From Methanimicrococcus sp. OttesenSCG-928-J09 (GTDB lineage: Archaea > Halobacteriota > Methanosarcinia > Methanosarcinales > Methanosarcinaceae), in the NCBI GenBank assembly GCA_030266245.1, contig JAJDHP010000001.1, positions 1 to 64,000 on the forward strand: DNA of 64,000 nucleotides, in the 5' to 3' direction. The notes beneath the pieces are model-generated. The model saw nothing but the letters and a program-made list of their open reading frames with translations. It ran no database searches and was not told where the DNA came from. A program made the position numbers and the translations under genes. Shown one piece after another: positions 8,773 to 17,629 of the stretch (the first letter of the stretch is position 1; the number at the start of each line of letters is the position of its first letter).

Positions 8773-11100
8773 ATGCGATATTTGAAAAAGTTGGCTTTGG
8801 TTTTGATTATTTTATCGGTTCTGTTTTGTTTAATTGGGATGGCGACGGCAGCGGAGAAATATGCTGTTACAAAAACAGATAATAATTATACGATTCTTTT
8901 AGACCCGGGAATGGTTGAGGATGGAGGTTTTATAAAATCAGCAGACGGTAATACTACTTATACGGATATGTCCAATAATAGCAATCTTTATACTTCTTTT
9001 ATAGATTTTCCCACTCCTTTCTCTTTCTCTTTTAACCCTGGTAATTCTACTTTTTCTATTTTGGTTGCGGATACTGCTAATATTTAGAATATAACGGTTG
9101 ATGTCGTCGGCGGAGATACATCATCCTTTATTGTAGATATCAGTTTAAACACTTCAAAAAATCACAATATCTTTTTTAATGGGAATAATCGTTCGATCAC
9201 CAATGGCAATATCTCCATCCGGGGGAATGAAAACGGAACCGGCAATGTTTCTGTTTCAAATCTTAGCTATTCCGGAATTTTGAATATTTCAAATGTAAAT
9301 GAAACGGCTTCTGAAATTTCAATTAAAAATTCTAAAATTAACGGTTCCGTTTATATTTCTTCTGCTGGACTCGGTTCAAACTCGACATCTTTAAAATTTA
9401 ATTTATTGGATTTTATGGTAACAAACGGATCTTTGAATCTGTCAAATATTCGTGCAACAGATTTGCTTGTGAATAATTCTACATTTAAGAACGGCAGCAT
9501 TTCTATTAATTATCTTACCTCTCTTCCTATGAATATTACTCTGAATAAATTGAATATAGAAACGGGTGATATTAAACTTGGTTCATTGTCATCAGACGGA
9601 ATTGGAAATTTAAATGTTTCTAATTTAAAGATGACAGATGGTAGTTTCTCCGCAAAAAATTTTAATGATTCTGCTCTAAATATTGTTTTAAAAGATTCAA
9701 ATATTAACGGAACTGTTTCTATTGAACGGGTTGGCACAGGTCCTTCTAATAACCGCAACACAACCATTTCAAATTTGACTTTAACAAACGGGTCATTAGA
9801 ATTAATCGGAATATACAGCTCTAAATTGTCAATTCAAAATTCTAATTTGTCCGATACTCTCAACTCTACGCCGTATTCCGGTATAGTCCTTAATAATGTG
9901 ACATCGGATGACGGAAGTATTGTTAACACGACCATGACGGGCGGGACCGTTTCTCTGATTTATCAATATGGAACACTTGATATTTATGGAAATACTTTTT
10001 TATGTTCCGGTCCTGTTTTTCATTTTAATTATCTAAACCCTTCAAATCCAAATATAAAAATCTATAATAATAAGCTCAGCTGCGATTTTGATTATATCCT
10101 TTCTCTTGGCGATTACTCATCATATGTAACTTTCTTTAAAACTCCGTCCCGTGAGAAAAATATTGTTGGCGGTCCTTACATTGCAGGTAATTATTGGACA
10201 AATTCTGATTTTTCCGGATATTCCGATTTGTTGGGTGTATCTGAGTTGGGCTATTCTGGTATGCCTTTTTCAATTACCTCAGACGGGGTCTATGTTGATA
10301 CCTATCCGCTTACACAATCTCTTCCGAATGATGATGGCGGCAGCGGCACTGAAAATCCCCTCCTCTCTGTAATACCTTCTGAACTTGAGCCGATCCAAAC
10401 TTCTCCGGAAAATCCGGACGATCCGACTAATCCCGATGATCCAACTTCAGAGACACCCGGGACTGATGCCGAATCTCCGTCCGGTTCTTATAGTGCCGGT
10501 TCCGGAAGCAGCACAAATCAAGTGTTAACCGGGTTAAAAGAAAGCGGTACTTCAACAGAAGAAGTTTTGAAAGATTATGTTGCGCCCGCTGCTGCTGTTC
10601 TTGGTGCGACCGCGGGTTCGGTTTTATTAATTGTTTCCGGTCTCCTTGACTTTTTCTTTGACGTCACATCCGGTCAGGTTCGCGGGTTGGCAAAGGGAAG
10701 AGTCGGATTGAAATTTAATCCGCCGGGATTGTCTCAGATTTTTTCTGCGCGAACTGCTTATATGCTGCTGTTTTTTGTTTTCGGTATCGGTGTGATTGAT
10801 ACTTTATTAGGCAACGCGGTTGAAGCATCAATGGATGGCGGACTATTGTCGCCGCTTTCAGTTTATGTCTCTCCGATTGTCCTCTCTACGACTGTTAATA
10901 TTGGCGGCGGGTTGTTCTTTGATGAAATATTGGAATTCATTTTCAGAAGGCTCGGGAAATTTGTCAACCAAACCACAGGAATTTTAGATTTGATCAATTT
11001 CGGCGGAAAAATCAACGCGGTTGTTTTCGTTGGGTTGATTGGGCTGACGGGCGGATTGCTTGCGTTCTGCGTTTATTTCCTGGAGTGGACTCTCATTTAA
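8773..11100 (+). CDS. Large membrane-anchored surface protein with in-frame TAG
   Basis: 775 codons read as one protein if the TAG at 9085-9087 (codon 105) is decoded. A signal peptide fills residues 1-27 (hydrophobic core, then ATAA). A long Asn/Ser/Thr/Ile-rich region follows, with repeated NGS and NIS-type strands typical of a parallel beta-helix and many N-glycosylation sequons. Next come a Pro/Asp/Thr hinge (about 545-570) and a C-terminal part with four or five membrane segments. Frame and composition continue unchanged across the TAG; no other stop occurs up to 11100. A GGGG ribosome-binding site precedes the ATG. Alternatives: readthrough as pyrrolysine, or a nonsense pseudogene with a secreted 104-residue remnant. 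The function is unknown; envelope location is inferred. Confidence 0.75.
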
Positions 11101-11125
11101 TGAATCAAAAATCGGGGATGATAAT

Positions 11126-11794
11126 ATGACGGAAAATTTATTTGACGATTCGTATGAGGAAGAACCTGATTATTGTCCCAAAATGTATTCTCAGGATGAA
11201 ATCGGAATTCTTGAAGATCATATTTTTGATTATTTCGGCGAATTCGATAATGTTTTTCATGAAATTGTATCGCCTGACATTCATGTCGATATTGCGGTCA
11301 TTGAGCCGACGCCCGAACGGAATTATTATACATTAATTACGATGGGAATGGGCGCGCATCGTATGAATGTTCCCGAAGAGCTTTCCGATCTTAATTTTGA
11401 TCGGGCCGAACTGATGATTTGTCTGCCGCCTGATTGGGATGTTAAAAGCAGTGAAGAGAACCGGTATTGGCCGATCCGGTGGCTGAAAATCATGGCACGC
11501 CTTCCTCTCAATCATGAAACATGGCTCGGGTGGGGACACACTGTTCCGACAGGCGAGCCGATTGAGAGTACAGATTTTGAATGTCTTCTTGTCGTGTCGC
11601 CCGGCGATTTCGACGACAACGGATTTGAGTGTGAAATTCCCGACGGCAGCCTTATTAATTTCTATCAGCTAATCCCGCTGTATGCTGAAGAGATGGCGTA
11701 CAAATTGGAAAACGGAACCGAAGCTTTACTGGAATTGATGACAGATGACGCGCTTCGATACGTTAAAGTTGATCGGGAAAGTGTATGTGAATAA
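11126..11794 (+). CDS. Suppressor-of-fused (SUFU) domain protein
   Basis: 222-residue protein of the prokaryotic SUFU-like family, cytoplasmic, molecular role unknown. Recognisable family segments: IVSPDIHVDIAVI, YYTLITMGMGAHRMNVPEE, AELMICLPPDWD and the Trp-rich YWPIRWLKIMARLP followed by WLGWGHT. I chose the ATG at 11126 because GGGGATG sits about 8 bases upstream; a start at 11060 would overlap the preceding gene. It lies 25 bases after the surface protein gene and is probably co-transcribed. Such proteins are often found as immunity-type or accessory proteins in bacteria, but nothing toxin-like is visible next to it. Confidence 0.85.
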   Translation: MTENLFDDSYEEEPDYCPKMYSQDEIGILEDHIFDYFGEFDNVFHEIVSPDIHVDIAVIEPTPERNYYTLITMGMGAHRMNVPEELSDLNFDRAELMICLPPDWDVKSSEENRYWPIRWLKIMARLPLNHETWLGWGHTVPTGEPIESTDFECLLVVSPGDFDDNGFECEIPDGSLINFYQLIPLYAEEMAYKLENGTEALLELMTDDALRYVKVDRESVCE

Positions 11795-11927
11795 TTTTTA
11801 TCTTTTGGATTTCTGAATTCTCATTTTACTTTTTTATTTTTTTAAATCTATCTATTTGAAAAATCTTTAAATTTCTTTTAATAGACGGAGGTTCTACAAT
11901 AGTTTACAGTTAAGGGGTATGGAATGT

Positions 11928-12320
11928 ATGGTTTTAGAATCTTCAAAAAGTGAACCTGATTTGGTTGAATTTATTTCAGATCCATCTGATCCGATTGACA
12001 TCCGATATATTTTAGATAAGGAAAATCCGGTCTTGAAAGAGTTAACAGTTTTTAAATTAGAATCATTGAATCAAAATTCCTCGCTTAAGCTTTTGCGTTC
12101 ATTAGAATTGGAAGTGGAATTCGAAAACGGGTTGTATATTTTGGATAATGATCTTTTCAATCTTTTTTCATTCGGAAAAACGGTGGACGAAGCACTTTGT
12201 TCTCTTGAAACACAATTCGAAATTTTATGGGAGAATTATGTATTAGAAGATGACGAAAAATTGACTGTCGGTGCAATTGAATTAAAAAATCAATTAAAAG
12301 AGTATTTTATTGAGAAATGA
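11928..12320 (+). CDS. Putative antitoxin paired with HicA remnant
   Basis: 130-residue acidic protein directly upstream of a HicA-like gene (18 bp before its first ATG), the usual place of a toxin-antitoxin partner. The C-terminal half (LYILDNDLFNLFSFGKTVDE, then a helix with LW..Y and KLT..AI.LK..L) is clearly homologous to the protein at 42039-42422. The pattern of a short strand followed by EAL.SL is HicB-like. The ATG at 11928 is preferred over 11919 because AAGGGG at 11912-11917 is then 10 bases away. Antitoxin function is inferred from context. Confidence 0.65.
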   Translation: MVLESSKSEPDLVEFISDPSDPIDIRYILDKENPVLKELTVFKLESLNQNSSLKLLRSLELEVEFENGLYILDNDLFNLFSFGKTVDEALCSLETQFEILWENYVLEDDEKLTVGAIELKNQLKEYFIEK

Positions 12321-12337
12321 TCTAATTTTTTAAAATT

Positions 12338-12650
12338 ATGACTACAAAAACGAAAAAGTGTGAAACGATGAATTATAAAACAAAAGAAATTGAAACGGCT
12401 TTGCTTAAAAAAGGATTTAAAGTCGATAGAAAACGGCATCATAAATATTATACATTTTCTCCGCACGGTGAAAAATCCAAAATTATTACGTTTACCAGTC
12501 ATGGAAATGTTGAATATGGAGGAAAGTTGCTTTCCAAAATGAGAAGACAGCTTTTCTTGAGATTACGATCAATTTGACGCTTTAATAAAGTGTCCCCTTT
12601 CTCAAGATGAATTGGAATGGATTTATCAAAAAAATGGAAAAATGAATTAA
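12338..12650 (+). pseudogene. hicA: HicA-family mRNA interferase toxin, frameshifted
   Basis: HicA toxins are small dsRBD-fold ribonucleases that cleave mRNA. The first frame encodes EIETALLKKGFK, the conserved RHHKYYTF with the catalytic His region, SHGNVEYGGKLLSKM and RRQLFL. It then leaves the family pattern near 12560 and stops at 12577. The expected C-terminus (DYDQFDALIKCPLSQDELEW) continues in another frame from 12561 to the TAA at 12648-12650. One extra base around 12560, or loss of two, explains this. The first ATG is at 12338; the family-like start is probably the ATG at 12368. It is probably inactivated. Confidence 0.75.
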
Positions 12651-12793
12651 TTACTTTTTAAACTCTTCATTTTTTTGCTTTATCCCATTTAAATTATTGT
12701 CATTTTATCCGTCATTATAATTCCAAATCAAAAAGCTATTGAACAACGGCAGCCCGATTTCTCTAAATCAAGTTCCTCCGCAACTAAGAAACC

Positions 12794-12801
12794 TTTATAT
12801 G
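12794..12801 (+). promoter_or_regulatory. TATA box of the ribosomal protein operon
   Basis: TTTATATG preceded by the BRE-like GAAACC. It lies about 175 bases before the L18e start, which implies a leader of roughly 150 bases. The rest of the 12651-12975 gap holds no gene. Confidence 0.5.
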
Positions 12802-12899
12802 TCATTACTCCTTTCTAAGCGGTCACCTATAGGAAAATAGCGTATATCTGATTGTAAGATATCTTTTTTGATATTAATTTCAGGGTACTTTATTTTCGA

Positions 12900-12936
12900 A
12901 CGCAACCTGCTTTTCATATTTTTAAGCAAACTGCGT
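12900..12936 (+). promoter_or_regulatory. Hairpin in the L18e leader
   Basis: Nested stem: ACGCA pairs with TGCGT, and inside it GCTT pairs with AAGC around an AT-rich loop. It lies 40 bases before the L18e start. It could be a ribosomal-protein binding site for autogenous control, but no specific match to a known site is claimed. Confidence 0.3.
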
Positions 12937-12975
12937 GAGTAGGATTTTATTCAAAAAATCTTGCGGAGGAAAATA

Positions 12976-13356
12976 ATGGGTAAGAGAACACTTGTAAAGC
13001 TCTCGAGAAAGACAAATCCGAGAATGATTAACCTTATTTTGACGCTTAAAAGCGCCAGTACAGAAAATGATGCACCGATCTGGTCAGCAATTGCCAAGAA
13101 ATTGGAAAACCCGTCCAGAAACTATGCCGATGTCAACTTGAGTCAAATCAACAGACACGCAAAGGAAAATGATGTCCTTTTGGTTCCGGGAAAAGTCCTC
13201 GGCGCCGGTGACATTACGTTCCCCGTTACCGTTGCAGCATTGAACTTCAGTGTCGGCGCATTCGACAAAATCACCGCTGCAGGCGGTACATGCGTCCGTA
13301 TCGAAGACATCATCGAAGAGAACCCGAAAGGTTCCGGCATCAGAATTTTCCAGTGA
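12976..13356 (+). CDS. rpl18e: 50S ribosomal protein L18e
   Basis: 126-residue archaeal/eukaryotic L18e of the large ribosomal subunit. The start ATG at 12976 follows GGAGG at a good distance and gives the family-typical N-terminus [15 protein letters not shown]. Core segments VNLSQINRH and VPGKVLGAG are recognisable. First gene of the L18e-L13-S9-RpoN-RpoK-S2 cluster conserved in Euryarchaeota. The ribosome-binding site of L13 overlaps its stop codon. Confidence 0.97.
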   Translation: MGKRTLVKLSRKTNPRMINLILTLKSASTENDAPIWSAIAKKLENPSRNYADVNLSQINRHAKENDVLLVPGKVLGAGDITFPVTVAALNFSVGAFDKITAAGGTCVRIEDIIEENPKGSGIRIFQ

Positions 13357-13367
13357 GGTGCAAAGAC

Positions 13368-13790
13368 ATGACAGTTATTGACGCAAATGGATTAATTATG
13401 GGTCGTCTGGCAAGCATTGTCGCAACGCGCCTCCTTGCCGGCGAAAAGATTGATATTATCAACGCCGAAAACGCGGTTGTTTCCGGAAACAGATACACTA
13501 TTTTTGCAGACTACCGCCACTCTGTCGAGAGAGGAAGACCCGAATACGGTCCCTACTTCCCGAAGAGACCGGAGAGAATCTTGAAAAGAACAGTTCGCGG
13601 TATGCTCCCTTACAAAAGATTGAGCGGCCGCAAAGCAATGGACAACCTCAAAGTCTATGTCGGTGTCCCCGCAGAATTCAAGAACGCAGAAGCCGAAACA
13701 ATTGAAGCCGCAAGCATGAAACGCCTCAGCACAGCAAAATATGTGAAGCTCGGCGAAATCAGCAAGAACCTCGGCGCAAAGGTGGAGTGA
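13368..13790 (+). CDS. rpl13: 50S ribosomal protein L13
   Basis: 140-residue archaeal L13. The start ATG at 13368 follows GAGGTG, which overlaps the L18e stop. The N-terminus [20 protein letters not shown] and the basic [13 protein letters not shown] region (here [17 protein letters not shown]) are characteristic. It binds 23S rRNA early in subunit assembly. It is translationally linked to L18e upstream (11 bases) and S9 downstream (5 bases). Confidence 0.97.
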   Translation: MTVIDANGLIMGRLASIVATRLLAGEKIDIINAENAVVSGNRYTIFADYRHSVERGRPEYGPYFPKRPERILKRTVRGMLPYKRLSGRKAMDNLKVYVGVPAEFKNAEAETIEAASMKRLSTAKYVKLGEISKNLGAKVE

Positions 13791-13795
13791 TTTAA

Positions 13796-14203
13796 ATGGC
13801 AGAAAAAGTTGTTAACACCTCAGGAAAACACAAAACCGCCGTTGCCAGAGCAACCGTTAAAAGCGGAACCGGCATCGTCAGAATTAACAAAATCCCTCTT
13901 CCGATTTACGGCAACTGGCTCGTGAACCAAAAAGTTTCCGAACCCGTCAACATTGCCGGTGAAGAGGTCATCTCAAAACTCGACATTCTCGTCACCGTTA
14001 AAGGCGGCGGATTTGTCGGCCAAGCCAATGCAGCCCGCACGGCAATCGCAAAAGGCATCGTTGAATTTACCAATGACACAGCCGTTCGCGATGCATTCGC
14101 TGAATTTGACAGAAGCTTGCTTGTCAGTGACTCCAGACAGAAAGAACCGAAATACTTCGGCGGTCCGGGTGCAAGAGCAAGATACCAGAAATCATACAGG
14201 TAA
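13796..14203 (+). CDS. rps9: 30S ribosomal protein S9
   Basis: 135-residue archaeal S9. The N-terminal [20 protein letters not shown] and the basic C-terminal tail ending in [17 protein letters not shown] are diagnostic; the tail reaches the P-site tRNA in the 30S subunit. The start is supported by GGTGGAGTGA at the end of L13. It is followed 11 bases later by rpoN in the same operon. Confidence 0.97.
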   Translation: MAEKVVNTSGKHKTAVARATVKSGTGIVRINKIPLPIYGNWLVNQKVSEPVNIAGEEVISKLDILVTVKGGGFVGQANAARTAIAKGIVEFTNDTAVRDAFAEFDRSLLVSDSRQKEPKYFGGPGARARYQKSYR

Positions 14204-14214
14204 AGTGAGAAAAT

Positions 14215-14403
14215 ATGATACCGGTCCGTTGTTTTTCATGCGGGAAAGTTATCGCTTCCGGATATGAAGAATTTAAAGCAAGAACTGAAGCAGGCGAAGA
14301 TAAAGGTCAGGTCTTAAACGACCTCGGCTATTCCAGATACTGCTGCAGAAGAATGCTTTTGAGTCATATCGAAATGGTTGACGTGATTGCCCCGTACCAG
14401 TAA
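14215..14403 (+). CDS. rpoN: DNA-directed RNA polymerase subunit N (Rpb10)
   Basis: 62 residues, the normal size. The atypical zinc-binding pattern CFSCG near the N-terminus and CCRR in the middle is the Rpb10/RpoN signature. It helps anchor the D/L assembly platform of archaeal RNA polymerase. The context between S9 and RpoK is the canonical archaeal order. Confidence 0.97.
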   Translation: MIPVRCFSCGKVIASGYEEFKARTEAGEDKGQVLNDLGYSRYCCRRMLLSHIEMVDVIAPYQ

Positions 14404-14443
14404 AAACAGATATCAATTAACATCAATTAATTTGATCTACCGT

Positions 14444-14482
14444 GACGGCAGAATTCGTCTTTCGGCGGGTTCTGTCGTTTTC
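14444..14482 (+). terminator. Hairpin with T-run inside the operon
   Basis: A 10-bp stem (GACGGCAGAA with TTCTGTCGTT, two G-T pairs) encloses a second short stem and is followed by TTTTC. It lies between rpoN and rpoK and could attenuate transcription into rpoK and S2. Confidence 0.45.
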
Positions 14483-14525
14483 ACATAGAAACAGCGGCGG
14501 ACATAAGTTCCCGGGTGAAAAGGGT

Positions 14526-14711
14526 ATGAAACTCCAAGTACAAGAATATACACGGTTCGAAAGAGCCAGAATTGTCGGTGCCCGCGCCCTCCAAATTTCA
14601 ATGGGTGCCCCCGTCTTGATTCAGGATTATGAAAAATCGGGTGTCGATCCCCTCTACATTGCTCTTGAAGAGTTTGAAAGAGGCGTCGTTCCGATTACCG
14701 TTAAAAAATAA
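14526..14711 (+). CDS. rpoK: DNA-directed RNA polymerase subunit K (Rpb6)
   Basis: 61 residues. [20 protein letters not shown] is the Rpb6/omega core that clamps the large RNA polymerase subunit, and GAPVLI follows. I start at the ATG at 14526, preceded by AAAGGG, rather than a frame extension at 14442 that runs through the hairpin region. The preceding hairpin between rpoN and rpoK may reduce read-through into this gene. Confidence 0.96.
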   Translation: MKLQVQEYTRFERARIVGARALQISMGAPVLIQDYEKSGVDPLYIALEEFERGVVPITVKK

Positions 14712-14843
14712 TGACGGTTTTTCAAATCAAATGAGTCGAAAGGATTCGAAGAATTGATTTGAAAATTTACAATCATCACTTATCGAATTAAGGAAACAGA
14801 TTAAGGAATCAAATTTTAATTCAAATAATACAGGTGAAATAAA

Positions 14844-15470
14844 ATGGAAAACCAAGAAGCACAACCCGCAGTTGACGAAACTGCAGCAGAACAGAATTAC
14901 CTCGTCTCAATCGACGAATATTTGGCTGCCGGTGTCCACATCGGTACCCAGCAGAAAACAAAAGACATGATGCGCTTTGTTTACCGCGTCAGAACAGACG
15001 GTCTTTATGTCCTTGACATTCAGTCCACTGACGAAAGAATTATCGCAGCAGCGGATTTATTGTCCAAATTCGACATTTCCCGCGTTTTGGTCGTTTCTTC
15101 CAGACAGTACGGTCAGTACCCTGCAAGAATGTTCGCAAAAGCAACAGGCTGCCGCTCAGCACTCGGCCGTTTCATTCCCGGCATGCTGACAAACCCGAAA
15201 ATGGACAGCTACTTTGAACCCGAAATCGTTATCGTGACAGACCCTGCCGGTGACGCACAGGTCATTAAAGAAGCCTTTGATATCAACATCCCCGTTATCG
15301 CGCTTGCTGACTCCAACAACTTGACCAAGAACGTTGACCTCGTCATCCCGACAAACAACAAAGGAAGAAAAGCTCTTTCACTTGTTTACTGGCTTTTGGC
15401 AAGAGAACTCTGCAAGACCAACGGAACACAGTTCAGCTACGAACTCACCGATTTCGAAGTTCCGCTGTAA
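14844..15470 (+). CDS. rps2: 30S ribosomal protein S2
   Basis: 208-residue archaeal S2. After a short acidic N-terminal extension, [17 protein letters not shown] and FIPGMLTNP are conserved S2 signatures, and [11 protein letters not shown] is the typical core. The start follows AGGTGA. It is the last gene of the ribosomal cluster; a strong hairpin plus T-run follows at 15497. Confidence 0.97.
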   Translation: MENQEAQPAVDETAAEQNYLVSIDEYLAAGVHIGTQQKTKDMMRFVYRVRTDGLYVLDIQSTDERIIAAADLLSKFDISRVLVVSSRQYGQYPARMFAKATGCRSALGRFIPGMLTNPKMDSYFEPEIVIVTDPAGDAQVIKEAFDINIPVIALADSNNLTKNVDLVIPTNNKGRKALSLVYWLLARELCKTNGTQFSYELTDFEVPL

Positions 15471-15496
15471 TCTCATTCTATCAATTTTAAAATTTT

Positions 15497-15527
15497 AAAC
15501 AAGCATTTTTTGCTTGTTTCTTTTTTC
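15497..15527 (+). terminator. Terminator of the ribosomal operon
   Basis: Perfect 9-bp stem, AAACAAGCA with TGCTTGTTT, TTTTT loop, followed by CTTTTTT. It lies 27 bases after the S2 stop. Confidence 0.8.
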
Positions 15528-15549
15528 ATTATTTTTCTATTTTCTATTA

Positions 15550-15845
15550 TTGCCGCTGCTGACCGCACGCGCGTACGCTGCATCATTTTCAAAATTTAAT
15601 AAAATCGATCTTTGATTTTTCATTTCTTTTCAATTCTATTGCACCTGTTAATGGCAACCGAATTAGCAATGGGATGTTTGTTGCCGGTTGGAGTCAGGGT
15701 TTAGTTTTGCAGTGGGAGGGCGATCTGCATTTAAAATCGCTTCGCGATTTTTGCGGCTGCCGCCGCAGTAAGGATATATTTGACAGTGCTGCCGACAGCA
15801 CGCGCGCGAGCCGCATCATTTTTTCAAAACTTAATAAAACCAATC
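15550..15845 (+). repeat. Interspersed intergenic element, copy 2
   Basis: A partial copy at 15560-15600 (CGCACGCGCG, then GCATCATTTTCAAAATTTAA) is followed by a full copy. The full copy has GGTTGGAGTCAGG at 15686, TTTGCAGTGGGAGGG at 15706-15720, the hairpin at about 15733-15752, GCGGCTGCCGCCGC at 15753-15766, and a CGCGCGCGAGCCGC tail near 15800. It ends in TTTTTCAAAACTTAATAAAACC. It lies between the S2 terminator and the inverted-repeat region at 15976. Confidence 0.85.
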
Positions 15846-15975
15846 TATGATTTTGTTTGACAATCTGCAATTTAGTTGATTTTGACTTTTGACTTTAAAT
15901 TTCAGGAATTTAACTTCAATTCCAATTGCAGTTTAGGGAAAGCATTTATTATATCATCGTTTTTATACATTGTTC

Positions 15976-16108
15976 ACCTCGAACGAAGAATTAAACGGAT
16001 GCACAACCACCCCAACCGTTCCATATTGGATACGAACCCCTCGTTCCAAACCCAAAAACCAAAAACCATTCCCCATCTCTTTAGCATTCCTTATTTTTCG
16101 TTCGAGGT
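15976..16108. other. Segment closed by a 12-bp perfect inverted repeat; RNA candidate
   Basis: The arms ACCTCGAACGAA (15976-15987) and TTCGTTCGAGGT (16097-16108) pair perfectly. Inside are smaller stems: AACGG/CCGTT, CCATATTGG and ACGA/TCGT. On the + strand a TATA-like TTTATTATATC lies at about 15946-15955, the right distance for a transcript starting at the left arm. An 80-codon frame across it has no protein character. It resembles no RNA family I can name. Confidence 0.4.
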
Positions 16109-16318
16109 TTCTCTTTAAATAAAACGGTTATGTTTTTCAAAAAATCAAAAAACAGAATGGTTCAAAGTATTTTTCAAAAATCTTTTTAAACAACTTTAAA
16201 TACCAAGTTTCAGCTATTCTATTAATAATAATTCAATTCAGAGTACTGTTTTTTCAATCAAAAGTCCTATTTGTATTCTGCAATATTATTTTTAAAAAAT
16301 GATGCCGAGCGTCCTAAT

Positions 16319-17527
16319 ATGGGAAAAGAAACCGTAAATTCGAATCCGATATCTGATTCTTCTCATTCTCCCCATTCTTCCAACGCGCCGGCTGAAAAAG
16401 ATTTTATCCGTGAATTCTCCCGCGTTTTTCAGTTAAAAAACAAACCGCTTCTCTCCGGTTCAGAATTTGATGACTGCGCCGCTGTTCGTTTAAGTGCGTT
16501 CTGCCGCGATTTATCATCTGAATCTCTTACTTTTAGTACGGATACTGTACGTGAATCAACTGATTTTCCTGCAGGAATGACGCTGTGGCAGAAAGGGTGG
16601 ATGGCCGCTGCTGTTAATTTAAGTGATTTGGCGGCAATGGGTTCAACTCCTGTCGCTTTCCTTTTTTCGGCAGGCTTGCCGCGCGGTTTTACGCTTGAAG
16701 ATACAACACAGCTGGCACAGGGAATTCAAGAGTGTGTTTCATTTTTCGGCGCGGAAGTTATCGGCGGCGACACAGAATATTCGGAAGAGCTGACCATTAC
16801 GGGAACTGTAATCGGTATTTCCAACAACAAACATTTAACTCTTCGAAAAAATGCTCAGCCCGGCGATTTGCTTTGTCTGACCGGATTTGCAGGTTCTGCC
16901 GGCGTTGCTTTAAAAGTTTTGTTGGATCAAACTTCTAAAGTCGTTTCAGAAGCGTTTTTGAAAAACTTATCTGAACCGTTCCCGCGTATTTTTGAAGGAA
17001 AAATGCTTGCTGAAAGCGGCGCCGTCAATTCAATGATTGACACAAGCGACGGCCTGGCATCTTCCGTTTACGAATTATCGGCGCTTTCGGGCGTCTTTTT
17101 TGAAATCGATGAACAAAACCTGCCGCTTGACGGCGAGGCTCTGAACATCATTTCTTCTTATCTCAAAAACGAAGACAAAAACGAAAAAAATGATGCAGAT
17201 AACCAAGAACAAAGGGACACGAAAGCGTATGATGCGCTTATCAGCGAAGCACTTTACACCGGCGGCGATTTCGAGCTTTTGTTTACGATTTCTCCCGACA
17301 AATTATCACTTGTCGAAGAATTGTTCAGACAGTTCAACACATCAGCAGCCGACCGTTTCAGCAGACTTCCTTCTGACGGCAAGTCCGGCAGATTCCCCTG
17401 CAAGTTCACAGTTATCGGAAAGGCAATCGCCGAAAAAGAAAACGTCATTTTAAGACATACAGGTAATGGGCAAAAACGGTACCCGTTATTAAAAATGGGT
17501 TATGATTCGTTCACAAAATATATATGA
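16319..17527 (+). CDS. thiL: Thiamine-monophosphate kinase
   Basis: Phosphorylates thiamine monophosphate to the cofactor thiamine diphosphate. Member of the PurM/ThiL fold: FDDCAAVRL near the N-terminus, FSTDTVRESTDFP, WMAAAVNLSDLAAMGSTPVA, GGDTEYSEELTITGTVIG and MIDTSDGLASS match the ATP and Mg2+ sites. At 402 residues it is longer than usual (about 320-350): it has an N-terminal Ser/His-rich tail and a charged insert near residues 285-300. I used the ATG at 16319, since no in-frame ATG lies upstream before the AT-rich leader. A TATA-like ACTTTAAATACC lies near 16191. No TPP riboswitch motif is visible. Confidence 0.93.
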   Translation: MGKETVNSNPISDSSHSPHSSNAPAEKDFIREFSRVFQLKNKPLLSGSEFDDCAAVRLSAFCRDLSSESLTFSTDTVRESTDFPAGMTLWQKGWMAAAVNLSDLAAMGSTPVAFLFSAGLPRGFTLEDTTQLAQGIQECVSFFGAEVIGGDTEYSEELTITGTVIGISNNKHLTLRKNAQPGDLLCLTGFAGSAGVALKVLLDQTSKVVSEAFLKNLSEPFPRIFEGKMLAESGAVNSMIDTSDGLASSVYELSALSGVFFEIDEQNLPLDGEALNIISSYLKNEDKNEKNDADNQEQRDTKAYDALISEALYTGGDFELLFTISPDKLSLVEELFRQFNTSAADRFSRLPSDGKSGRFPCKFTVIGKAIAEKENVILRHTGNGQKRYPLLKMGYDSFTKYI

Positions 17528-17529
17528 AA

Positions 17530-17560
17530 TGAACTTGTGAAATAAGTTCATCTGTTTTTA
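17530..17560 (+). terminator. Weak terminator after thiL
   Basis: TGAACTT pairs with AAGTTCA over a 7-base loop, followed by TCTGTTTTTACTTTT, three bases after the thiL stop. Confidence 0.5.
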
Positions 17561-17629
17561 CTTTTAGAGTAAAAATTAAGGGAAAATTTCACAAAATACG
17601 AAAATACATTTAAAAAGGTACGATAATTT

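Noticed and set aside
14404..14525. tRNA gene between rpoN and rpoK
   Set aside because: A TTCCCGGG-like segment is present but no cloverleaf, anticodon arm or acceptor stem can be drawn.
15876..16118. 80-codon reading frame
   Set aside because: It runs through the inverted-repeat structure, has no ribosome-binding site and no protein-like composition.
16109..16318. TPP riboswitch upstream of thiL
   Set aside because: The conserved CTGAGA and ACCTGATCTGGATAAT-like segments are missing.
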